DNA of 64,000 nt from Symbiodinium microadriaticum (lineage: Eukaryota; Sar; Dinophyceae; Suessiales; Symbiodiniaceae), in the NCBI GenBank assembly GCA_001939145.1, contig LSRX01000512.1, positions 271,315 to 335,314 on the forward strand, written 5' to 3'. Positions 52,532-61,090 of the stretch are shown piece by piece. The position numbers were made by a program, and so were the translations under genes. Position 1 is the stretch's first letter. Each line of letters starts with the position of its first letter. The notes below the pieces were generated by a model. The model searched no databases, was not told where the DNA came from, and worked only from the letters and a program-made list of their open reading frames with translations.

Positions 52532-55500
52532 GGACATCTCCTCTCGACGGTCGATCCTGACGATCACCGGGAGGACCTGTGCATTTCATCAGGAACAGGG
52601 GAAAGTGGGCAGATCAATCCTAATCCTAGTAAGGGGGTTAGTTACCGGGATGGGGTTTCAATTCTAGAGTCACCCAGAGTCAATGCACGTGTGTCAAGCG
52701 AGTCAACACCGTGGCCAGCGCCTCAAGCCTCGAACGACGACTCGTGTGAAATTTCGCGCCCAGCTCGAACCCATGTCTCTCAACAAGAAGACGAAGGCCG
52801 AGCTGACGACCATGCTCTTCGAGACCTTTGGGGAGCACGCCGCACCGAGGTGGACCAAGGGCGAGATCTCAACGCGGATCCGCGAACTCCAGGAAGCACG
52901 CGGAGACAACATCTGGACCAAAGGCAAGCAGAGGACACCACTCCGGGAGCAAGTGGTGCAACTCAACCGCAACAAGAAGAACAAGTCAATGTTGGTCAGC
53001 TACGCCACCAACGAGTTGGGACTGATGTTGAATGGGAACGAGACGATGGACCAGATCGAATACCGGGCGATCCGCGAGATCTACCAGAAGGCACCGCCAG
53101 CAGCGGAGGACCCAGTCGGATTCGGACGCCACGCCAGCCTCAGTTACCGCGAGCTGCAGCAGAACCATCCGGGCTATGTGGATTGGGTGAAGAAGACGGC
53201 CAAGGAGAGCGACGAAGCGGATCACCGCTTGAAGCGACTGGCGGCATGGCTGGAGAATGTGAGCGAGGAGGACAAGGACCACGGAGTACTCAAGCTCAGT
53301 GGAAGCAAGCTGCGCGAGCCTACGCCCGAGGCCGGCGAAGGCAGTCAGGATGCAGCCAGCTCGACTTCGACGAGGACCAGCCGGGGATATCCGAAGACGA
53401 CGGACGTGGGACAGATCCAGACGCAACTGCTGCAGCAACTTGTGGCGACCGTGAAGGATTTGCAAGAGGAGGTTCAAGAGATGAAGACAAAGGAGCCGGA
53501 GAAGCCTCGCAAGCAGGCCAAGGAGATGTGAGCCGCCCAGGCAAGAGTGCGAGTGAGCAGCTCAGCGAGCTTCTGCGTAGACCTAAGAACCACTCTCAGT
53601 CCGAAGCCGAGAAGGGTAGTTCAGGGTTGGAATCTAGCCGGGACCTTAGGCAAGGCGGGGACCTTAGCACTAGCCGGCCACTTAGTCTAACTAAGGCACA
53701 ACAGTTGGAGAGACAAGCATGGGGCTTAGCACCAGATATGTTTCAAGGGCTGGCGGCTCAGGATAGAGTGGTTCTAATGGAAATCGCATGTGAGCCCGAC
53801 AGCGCATTAACCGCTGCAGTGCAAAGCTACATGGGAGCCTCAGGGGCTGCCGTACGTGCAGCTCTGTGGAACTCGTGTGATCTCGGAACCACAGCGGGAG
53901 TGCGACTCATTTTGGACCGGATCCAAGTCGAACGGCCACAGCAGGTCTGGATGTCACCACCAAGTGGATCATTTAGTCCCTTACAAAACACCCATCAAGG
54001 TACCGAGGCCCAGAAGCAACAACTGCAACAGAAGCGTAGGGAAGCTGTTCGAGTGTATGTAGGAGCGGCATGTGTGTTTCATGAGTGTATGAAGTTAGGC
54101 ATTCACTGTACATGGGAAATGTCAGAACAAAGTAATGCGTGGCGCCTTCCGCTGTTGCAGAGGTTGAAGCAGAAGTACGGACTTCAAGAAGTGGTGACCA
54201 AAGGGTGTGCTGTGAACTTGAGGCATGATAAGTCAGGCAAGCTGATGCGAACTGGATGGAAGATGATGACGAGTCATGCTAGGATGGCGGAGGTGATGAG
54301 ATTGCCGTGCCGGTGTCGACGTGATTATGAACATGGCAAAGTGATGACTATGGAAACGCCCAAAAGTGTTTGCTATACTCCGGAAATGTGTAAGCGCCTG
54401 GCCCAGGTGATGTGTAGAGAGCTTGATAACCAAACCCTGCGGGCCGAATGCCAGGGCCAGACCAGCCTGCCAAGCCTGTTCGGCATGGGACGTGTGTGTA
54501 CATGTTCAGAGACAAAACTTCCGGAGTGTCAGCAAGTGTGTGGCAGCTGCATGCACCAAGACCGCGTGTGGCAACTGGGATGTGAGTGTCAAAACTCACA
54601 TACCAAGATACAGGTTTCAGGGCAGAGAGGCGGTGTAGGTGAATCAGGTGTTCAGGGTGATCCCCCAGGTCCTCAGGAAGGGATGAGCACAGGTTCATCA
54701 TACAATCCACCGAGAGCTGAAGCTGTAGATTCATACTATAGTCAAGAACAGAGAAGCCAAGTTGAAGCACACGCGCAGGACCTCTTGGCGAAGCAAGATT
54801 ATTCATATAAGGCATGTGCAGGCCTCTTGGAGCAGTGTCGGGGCTTGGGAAAAGTGAACAACCGTAGAATGGCACAAGGGCAAGATGGCATGCAGATGAT
54901 CTTAGGCCGATACGTGTATGGCAGCTTCCAAGGTGTGTCCAGAGCTACGACCAGTTTCCCAAATACTGTACTCTACGTGAACAGCTATCTGAGGCAACAT
55001 CTGCCTCGGGAAGCCAAGTGGACTTCAGTGGCTGTGACGCATAATATTAAGACTCCCATACATCGAGACCTTCAGAACCATCCCGGGTTTGACAACTGGT
55101 TGCACGGACTTGGGGATTACACTGGAGGGGAGTTGTGGGTAGAAACGCCAGCCGACTACTCAGGCAGCGATGTACATGTGCAGCAGACCGAGGACGGAAA
55201 GCAACTGAAAGGATGTGTGCATGCCACACGACATGCAGTTGTGAGGTTCCCTCCCAAGGCCTGGCATGGAACATGTGCCTTCCAAGGAAGTCGATTTGTG
55301 CTGACTGCCTATGTGTGTCGCGGATATGAACAAGCCACCGAGGCCGAACAAAAACAGTTGGAACAAGGGGGGTTTCCGGTGGGTCGCTTGAGAGAGGGAG
55401 AAAGAAGAGAAGAGAAAGAAATTGCGGCTCAAGCGGACGAAGCACAAGCTTGTGTGACGGGAGGCGAAAGAGCTTTCCAGCCCAACATGAGTGATGAAAG

Positions 55501-58500
55501 GATCAAGAAACAGCTGTACCTGCTTCATGCGGCGACCGGACATGGAAGCACCCGCAATCTAGTAGAAGCGCTACGTCGACGCGGAACAAGTGAACGTGTG
55601 CTAAAGCTGGCACAGGACTTCCAGTGCCCTGTGTGTCAGGAAAAGCAGAAGGTCGGAACAAGACATGTGTCGACCTTAGAACCCTTGCCACCCAAGCTTA
55701 GTACCATCTCAGCGGACATCGGGCATTGGAGACATCCCAGGACCGGGGAACATGTGCAGTTTATGTTGATCATTGATGAGACCTCGCGGTTCCGAACGGC
55801 AAAGGTGCTGACACGAGGACTTAAGCAATCTCCAAGCGCAGCTGCCTGCCTTCAGTACTTGCAGGAGGGATGGTGCGAGTACTTTGGGGCTCCTCGGGTT
55901 CTACGATTGGATCCAGCTGGAGCTTTCAGGAGCCAAGCAGTAGAGGCTTATTGTGATCGGCACAGCATACATGTAGATCTGATCCCAGGGGAAGCACACC
56001 ACCAAATTGGAGTTTGTGAGCAAGCCGTGAAAGGTATCAAAGAGGTCATGGGCAAACTGTGCGATCAGAATCCCGAGCTGACAGTGGAAGAGGCTCTGTC
56101 AACTAGTGTAAACACCTTCAATTGTCGGGAGGTTATTCGAGGGTTTTCTCCAATGCAACACCTCATGGGCCAGAATCCGGATCTCACGGGTAGGTTCATG
56201 GCACAAGGAGAACAGAAGTCGGCGGAGAAACTTATTGAGAATCCGACAGGCGAAATCCATCGAGCGGCACAACTGAGGGCCGAAGCTGAGAAGGCTCATG
56301 CGGACTGGAACGCTAGTCAGAGGATCAAGCGAGCCATGAACTCCCGAACCAAACCATCCTACGATTACGTCCCAGGTGAGTTGATTTATTATTGGCGCAG
56401 TCAGGACTCCGAGAAGGGTAGAAGACAGCCAGGGGGTAAACATGGTAGGTTCCAAGGACCAGCTAGAATTCTTGCTGTGGAAACACGCAGGAATGAACAG
56501 GGCCAGTTGAGACCAGGAAGTGCCGTGTGGTGTGTACGAGGACGCAGCCTGATTAAGTGTGCGCCTGAGCAGATCAGAAGGGCATCCGAGCGTGAAGGGC
56601 TGTTGGAAAGCTTGGTGGAGGGACAGCGGGCTACGCCCTGGACCTTCACGAAGGTGGCTGAAGAGATCGGGGGTAATCAGTATCAAGATGTTACCCAGGA
56701 CGTACCTTCGGTGCAAGAGTGGCAACGAGCTCAGGACCTGGAGGAGGAAGAACCACCAAGGCGAATCAGACTACACGGCAAGCGCCCCGGACCCGCATCG
56801 CAGCCAGCAAGTGGGGATCCCGAGGAACTGCCACCTGGAGATAGCGATGAAGAGTTGATTCCTGCAGAAAGACCGAGGGTGAGAGCGAGAGCGAGTAGGG
56901 AACCTGCTGCACCAGAGCAAGCCGGCCACTGGTGCGAGGATGTCCGCAATCATAGCTGGGAGCAGGAGCCGAATGCCTACTGGCAGCAGAAGGAGGCAGC
57001 GGTGGAGGTGGCCATTGAATGGCCCGAGGCTAAGCGTGCTCAGGAACTAGCTATGAGGGACATGAGCTCCTACTTCATAGGTGCCATGAAAAGACGAGCA
57101 GCCGAGGTGAGCGAAAAGAGAATGACTGAAGAAGAGAGAAAACTGTTTGCTAGTGCCAAAGCTGTTGAAGTACGTAACTTCGTGGCTGCCAAAGCGTTCG
57201 AGATTGTTCCTGAACATCAACAGCCAAGTAAGGAACAAGCGATGAACATGAGGTGGATACTCACGTGGAAACTTCGTGACGATGGGACCAGCAAACCCAA
57301 GGCACGCGCCGTCATATTGGGGTATCAAGACCCAGGCTACGAACATCGCGCAACTACCTCACCCGTGATGAATCGTCAAACCAGACAATTTCTGTTGCAG
57401 GTCGCTGCAAACCGCAAGTGGTCTGTGTACAAAGGAGATGTGTCGGGGGCGTTCCTCCAGGGGAGGCCCTACCCAGAAGACTTGTTTTGTATACCGTGTC
57501 CCGAAATATGTGAAGCCATGAGCATACCTGCAGGGACGGTGACCAAGATGAAGAGAGCGTGCTACGGAGTTGTGGATGCTCCGCTGGAATGGTACCGAAC
57601 GGTGTCTGAGTTCCTGGCGGAATTAGGCTTCGAAAGACAGTGGTCGGATGCATGCTCATGGGTGAAACGTAAACAAGGGAAGATTTTGGGCATGGTTGCA
57701 GGACATGTGGACGATTTTCTTTTCACGGGCGAAGAGTCTGACCCTGAATGGCAGGACCTCATCAGTAGGATCAAGGCCAAGTTCAATTGGGGAGACTGGG
57801 ATAAGGATGTTTTCTGTCAGTGTGGAGTGAGCATCAAGAGGACCGAAGAAGGGTTCGAATTGTCCCAACCTCAGTACGTGGCCGGGATCCCAGAAATACC
57901 TGTCAGTGCGGGCCGTAGGAAAAACCAAGAAGAAAGCACGAGTGAGAGAGAGAAGACTCAACTGAGGGCGTTACTTGGAGCGCTGAGTTGGCACGCGCAA
58001 CAAGTTGCACCACACATCTCGGCAGAAGTTTCCTTATTGTTATCAGAGGTGTCGTGCAGCACAGTCCAGACAATCCTGAAGGCGAACACCCTGTTGTATA
58101 ACACTAAGGCACGGAAAGAGCACAAGATGCTTATACATGGTTTCGATCCAAGAGAGAAACTGGCCTTATATGGCTGGGTGGATGCTGCCTCGCAGAACCG
58201 CCCGGACGGCGGAAGCACACAAGGCATTTTCGTAGGTTTAGGACCTGAGGGAATTCTGCATGGAGAGATAGGGCACCTGACGCCGATAGCATGGCACTCC
58301 ATGAAAATAGATAGAGCATGTAGGAGCCCCGGGGCGGCAGAAGCACAGGCCGCTATCAATGGGGACGACAGTCTCTACTACGCGAGGTACCAGTGGGGAG
58401 AAATTCTCACCGGAAACGTGGATGTCCGGAACCCAGCCAGCGTAGTACAGCGAGTGCCAGCCTGTATTGTAACCGATTCCAGGAACGTGTTTGACAAACT

Positions 58501-58906
58501 GGAGACAGAGGTTTTATCGATCAAGGGCGCAGAAAAGCGTACGAATATCGAGATGATCAGCCTCAAGGAGTCGCAGCAGTCAACAAAAGTTGAGATCCGG
58601 TGGGTACACTCAGAAGCACAGCTAGCCAACGCCCTCACCAAGGTGGGAAATGCGAAAGAGCTGGAACTGTTCTACAGAATGCACCACCGCTGGCGCATTG
58701 TGGAAGATCCTCAGATGAGGTCAGCAAGAAGGCGAAGGACCGAAGGGCTGGACCCGTTGCATCAAGACCAGGGGGACTCTAGTAATTCCGGGGTTCTTAA
58801 AGAAAAGATTGATCTGCCTACGAGGGGCGGGGGGGCATGCAAGCGAAGCTTGGAATGCTCCTCTACGCAGGTAGAAGTGCGAGCATCGCATGTGACTGAT
58901 AGATGA
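52532..58906 (+). CDS. Element B Pol with MTase-like and 2OG-dioxygenase-like domains
   Basis: Same frame as gag-protease, open from the base after its UAG to TGA 58904-58906 (inside the 3' LTR). No ATG occurs early in the frame; a GTG lies at 52691. Up to about 53,530 the product is low-complexity Arg/Asp/Gly/Gln-rich. Then: methyltransferase-like region about 53,760-54,400 (VVLMEIACEPDSALT, VWMSPPSGSFSPLQN, a WEMSEQSNAW block); Cys-rich 54,495-54,590; dioxygenase-like 54,880-55,330 (THNIKTPIHRD, YTGGELWVE, AWHGTCAFQGSRFVLTAY); integrase from 55,500 with HAATGH...CPVC finger and D,D35E core (SADIG, RLDPAGAF, GVCEQAV); RT with KGDVSGAFLQG and GHVDDFLF; RNase H with GWVDAA, AAEAQAA, VTDSRN, and LANALTK where LADxLTK is usual. 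Expression needs UAG read-through or a frame change from the overlapping ORF. Confidence 0.85.
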   Translation, partial: GHLLSTVDPDDHREDLCISSGTGESGQINPNPSKGVSYRDGVSILESPRVNARVSSESTPWPAPQASNDDSCEISRPARTHVSQQEDEGRADDHALRDLWGARRTEVDQGRDLNADPRTPGSTRRQHLDQRQAEDTTPGASGATQPQQEEQVNVGQLRHQRVGTDVEWERDDGPDRIPGDPRDLPEGTASSGGPSRIRTPRQPQLPRAAAEPSGLCGLGEEDGQGERRSGSPLEATGGMAGECERGGQGPRSTQAQWKQAARAYARGRRRQSGCSQLDFDEDQPGISEDDGRGTDPDATAAATCGDREGFARGGSRDEDKGAGEASQAGQGDVSRPGKSASEQLSELLRRPKNHSQSEAEKGSSGLESSRDLRQGGDLSTSRPLSLTKAQQLERQAWGLAPDMFQGLAAQDRVVLMEIACEPDSALTAAVQSYMGASGAAVRAALWNSCDLGTTAGVRLILDRIQVERPQQVWMSPPSGSFSPLQNTHQGTEAQKQQLQQKRREAVRVYVGAACVFHECMKLGIHCTWEMSEQSNAWRLPLLQRLKQKYGLQEVVTKGCAVNLRHDKSGKLMRTGWKMMTSHARMAEVMRLPCRCRRDYEHGKVMTMETPKSVCYTPEMCKRLAQVMCRELDNQTLRAECQGQTSLPSLFGMGRVCTCSETKLPECQQVCGSCMHQDRVWQLGCECQNSHTKIQVSGQRGGVGESGVQGDPPGPQEGMSTGSSYNPPRAEAVDSYYSQEQRSQVEAHAQDLLAKQDYSYKACAGLLEQCRGLGKVNNRRMAQGQDGMQMILGRYVYGSFQGVSRATTSFPNTVLYVNSYLRQHLPREAKWTSVAVTHNIKTPIHRDLQNHPGFDNWLHGLGDYTGGELWVETPADYSGSDVHVQQTEDGKQLKGCVHATRHAVVRFPPKAWHGTCAFQGSRFVLTAYVCRGYEQATEAEQKQLEQGGFPVGRLREGERREEKEIAAQADEAQACVTGGERAFQPNMSDERIKKQLYLLHAATGHGSTRNLVEALRRRGTSERVLKLAQDFQCPVCQEKQKVGTRHVSTLEPLPPKLSTISADIGHWRHPRTGEHVQFMLIIDETSRFRTAKVLTRGLKQSPSAAACLQYLQEGWCEYFGAPRVLRLDPAGAFRSQAVEAYCDRHSIHVDLIPGEAHHQIGVCEQAVKGIKEVMGKLCDQNPELTVEEALSTSVNTFNCREVIRGFSPMQHLMGQNPDLTGRFMAQGEQKSAEKLIENPTGEIHRAAQLRAEAEKAHADWNASQRIKRAMNSRTKPSYDYVPGELIYYWRSQDSEKGRRQPGGKHGRFQGPARILAVETRRNEQGQLRPGSAVWCVRGRSLIKCAPEQIRRASEREGLLESLVEGQRATPWTFTKVAEEIGGNQYQDVTQDVPSVQEWQRAQDLEEEEPPRRIRLHGKRPGPASQPASGDPEELPPGDSDEELIPAERPRVRARASREPAAPEQAGHWCEDVRNHSWEQEPNAYWQQKEAAVEVAIEWPEAKRAQELAMRDMSSYFIGAMKRRAAEVSEKRMTEEERKLFASAKAVEVRNFVAAKAFEIVPEHQQPSKEQAMNMRWILTWKLRDDGTSKPKARAVILGYQDPGYEHRATTSPVMNRQTRQFLLQVAANRKWSVYKGDVSGAFLQGRPYPEDLFCIPCPEICEAMSIPAGTVTKMKRACYGVVDAPLEWYRTVSEFLAELGFERQWSDACSWVKRKQGKILGMVAGHVDDFLFTGEESDPEWQDLISRIKAKFNWGDWDKDVFCQCGVSIKRTEEGFELSQPQYVAGIPEIPVSAGRRKNQEESTSEREKTQLRALLGALSWHAQQVAPHISAEVSLLLSEVSCSTVQTILKANTLLYNTKARKEHKMLIHGFDPREKLALYGWVDAASQNRPDGGSTQGIFVGLGPEGILHGEIGHLTPIAWHSMKIDRACRSPGAAEAQAAINGDDSLYYARYQWGEILTGNVDVRNPASVVQRVPACIVTDSRNVFDKLETEVLSIKGAEKRTNIEMISLKESQQSTKVEIRWVHSEAQLANALTKVGNAKELELFYRMHHRWRIVEDPQMRSARRRRTEGLDPLHQDQGDSSNSGVLKEKIDLPTRGGGACKRSLECSSTQVEVRASHVTDR
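52773..53531 (+). CDS. Overlapping ORF: SAP-like, PGYxxW motif, coiled coil
   Basis: 253 codons from ATG 52773 (an in-frame ATG also exists at 52683) to TGA 53529-53531, in a different frame from the Gag and Pol frame that spans it. The sequence is protein-like: MSLNKKTKAELTTMLFETFG and WTKGEISTRIRELQEARG resemble SAP-type helix pairs (DNA/RNA-binding); GRHASLSYRELQQNHPGYVD followed by W matches the FGK/R...Y.E....P.Y..W pattern seen with nucleic-acid enzymes; the C-terminus has a short coiled coil (QIQTQLLQQLVATVKDLQEE). The overlapping Pol frame is low-complexity here, suggesting that this is the constrained frame. It could be a separate protein or could join Pol by a -1 shift near its end. 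No canonical slippery heptamer was seen there. Confidence 0.65.
   Translation: MSLNKKTKAELTTMLFETFGEHAAPRWTKGEISTRIRELQEARGDNIWTKGKQRTPLREQVVQLNRNKKNKSMLVSYATNELGLMLNGNETMDQIEYRAIREIYQKAPPAAEDPVGFGRHASLSYRELQQNHPGYVDWVKKTAKESDEADHRLKRLAAWLENVSEEDKDHGVLKLSGSKLREPTPEAGEGSQDAASSTSTRTSRGYPKTTDVGQIQTQLLQQLVATVKDLQEEVQEMKTKEPEKPRKQAKEM
58822..58837 (+). other. Element B polypurine tract
   Basis: GAGGGGCGGGGGGGCA abuts the 3' LTR. The Pol frame reads through it as RGGGACK. Confidence 0.75.
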
Positions 58907-59055
58907 CCGCAGCTCGTACAGTCATCAAGGAAAAAGGGCGAGTGTGATCGTAGACGCTGCTGTGCCGCGCCATAGTGATTCTCGTGCTGCCCTTGCTTTG
59001 TCGCTGTCAGTGCTAGAGCATCAATCATCCAGCTACTGCGGGCAAGGCGCTCGCA
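58838..59055 (+). repeat. Element B 3' LTR (218 bp)
   Basis: Identical to 50350-50567 as far as I can read. It contains the Pol stop codon 69 nt from its start. Confidence 0.93.
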
Positions 59056-59614
59056 AACCCTAAGCCCTAAACCCTAAGCCCTAAACCGTAGAAACCTAAA
59101 CCCCTAAACCCCTAAGCCCTAACCCCTAAACCCTAAACCCTACTCTAGGAACCCCCTACAAAAAAATGCCTGCGCCTCGGGTAGACCTTCGCCTCGCCCG
59201 GCTCGGCGCGCTGCAGCGCCTCCAACTCCCCAGCCTTGGGCACAGAAGCAGTTTAAAAAGGGATATCCCAAGAATTTAGGGTTTAGGGTTTAGGGGTTTT
59301 AGGGTTCAGGGGTTTAGGGTTTGGGGCTTTTAGGGTTTTTGGGTTCAGGGTTAAGGGTTTTAGGGTTTAGGGTTTAGGGATCTATAGTAACTAGCATGGC
59401 TTCCTTATTGTGGTCACTTAAATAAGTCCCTTAACAAGAACCCAGCCTCGGCGGTCGTCTTGGGAAAGGAGGGCTTCTGGGTTTTGGGCTGTAGGGTTCA
59501 GGGGTTTAGGGTTTCGGGTTTCTTCTTGGGAAAGGAAGGCTTCTCGAAGGATTTTAGGGTTTGCGGTTTAGGAGGGTTTAGGGTTTACTAGGATGGTGTA
59601 GGGCTTAGGGTTGA

Positions 59615-59770
59615 GGATGGTCTATAGGGCTTAAGGCTTTCATAAGGGATCTCCCTAGAGTTTAGGGTCTAGGGCTTAAGGCTTTTGTAAGGGATCTCCC
59701 TAGAGTTTAGGGTCTAGGGTTTAAGGCTCTTGTAAGGGATCTCCTTAGGGTTTAGGGTCTAAGGGTTCGT
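59615..59770 (+). repeat. About 62-bp tandem repeat
   Basis: GGCTTAAGGCTTTTGTAAGG and GATCTCCCTAGAGTTTAGGG with GTCTA recur about three times with small changes. Confidence 0.75.
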
Positions 59771-60613
59771 TGAAGGGCTCGTTATAAGGGTTCCGTTGAG
59801 GCTTCCTATAAGGGATCTATAAGTGTTTTGGGCTTATGCAGCGCACTTTCGTTTGAGGGCCCGAGGGTGTCTCTGTCTTTAAAGGACGGAAGGCTAGCTT
59901 AGGCCCTGGGATTGAAGGTTGAAGTTGCGGGTTTCAGTCGGGGAGGTTTAGGGTTTGCGGTTGAGGATGGTTTAAGGTTTAGGGATTAGGACGGTTTAGG
60001 GTTTAGGATGGTTTAGGGTTTAGGACGTTTTAGGGCTTCGGGTTTAGGATGTTTTGGGGCTCAGGGTTTAGGACGGTTTAGGGTTTAGGATGGTTTTGGG
60101 TTCAGGGTTGTGAGGATGGTTTCGGCTTTGCTTCTCGTGGATTCGGGTTTTTCGATGCTTTGGGATTGAGCTTGGGCGGGTTGTCTGGAGTTCCAGTCTA
60201 GGGTCGCATAGGACCTGCTTGTGTGTAATTATGAAGCTTCCACTAGGGTTTCTGTAGAGGGCTTAGGGATTAGGGTTCGGGGTTTAGGGTTTAAGGTGTA
60301 GGGAGGTGTTGAAAGAACTTCTGGGCTGTAGGCGTACTGTGTCGAGCCTGGACACAACCCCACTCCGAGCCCTGTAGAGTTCTTGGTAAACCCTAAACCC
60401 TAAGCCCCAAGCCGTAAGGTTCTATAGGACTCTGTGAAATTGCTACAAGCTGCAAAATCTAGAGACTCCCCGGCCATAGTTCAGGCAAGATTCCTCATAC
60501 ATGGGGGGCCGTAGTACTTAGAACAGGGTTCGGGCGTATCTTGTACTATCGCTTTAAGAAGGAACCATAAGGAATAGTAGTGATAGCTCTTCAGGCTTCT
60601 TTCTCTATAACAA

Positions 60614-60738
60614 CATGAGTAGCTCTCTAAATTAGGGTTCTTTTTCGTCCCTAAAATAGTACGGCACCTTNNAAAATAGTACGGCACCTTCACAAAAACG
60701 ACCCCCAAAAGGGCCCCTAGTTTAGAGAACTACCCGTA
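60614..60738. mobile_element. MITE family 2, copy 3, split by NN
   Basis: Left TGAGTAGCTCTCTAAATTAG; right TAGTTTAGAGAACTACCCGT. The interior AAAATAGTACGGCACCTT occurs on both sides of NN at 60,671-60,672, so two contig ends probably overlap by 18 bp. Confidence 0.65.
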
Positions 60739-61090
60739 GCCCTAAAGCTAGCGATCCTCGGGGCTTCTGGGAAGGTTTCAAAGAGTTCCAGGGCCCTTTT
60801 TTAGGGTTTAGGGCTTGGGGTTTAGGGTTTGGGGTTTAGGGTTTGGGGTTGAAGGGCTTCGGGCTTGAAGGGCTGTGAACCCTAAACCCCAAAAACCCTG
60901 GTAAACCCCAAACCCTTATATAGAAATCCTTTCAAGAAACCATTTATTGAAGCCTGGAACCAAATCGAAAATCGAGGATTTGCCAGGCAAAGCGCTTCAA
61001 AGACCTCCTCTGCGCTCCGCGACCAGGTCGTTGCCAGCTTGGCTGGCGGGGCCACCTCGAGCCGCTACGGCTTAGGGTTTAGGGGTTTCG

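Larger units (their letters stand above)
50345..59060 (+). mobile_element. Copia-type LTR retrotransposon with accessory enzyme domains (element B)
   Basis: Identical 218-bp LTRs (50350-50567 and 58838-59055; constant offset 8488; TG...CA) and a 5-bp target duplication AACCC (50345-50349 and 59056-59060) enclose an 8270-bp interior. Order: primer site, gag-protease, UAG, a region open in two frames, methyltransferase-like domain, Cys-rich stretch, 2OG/Fe(II) dioxygenase-like domain, integrase, RT, RNase H, polypurine tract. Integrase before RT places it in Ty1/copia. Interior length exceeds a typical copia element (about 5 kb) because of the accessory domains. It looks recent and possibly functional; the UAG is the only obvious block. 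Confidence 0.93.

Noticed and set aside
52683-52772. Upstream ATG at 52,683 as the start of the overlapping ORF
   Set aside because: The 30 residues before ATG 52,773 are Arg/Gln/Thr-rich and not protein-like, so the downstream ATG is preferred; the upstream one cannot be excluded.
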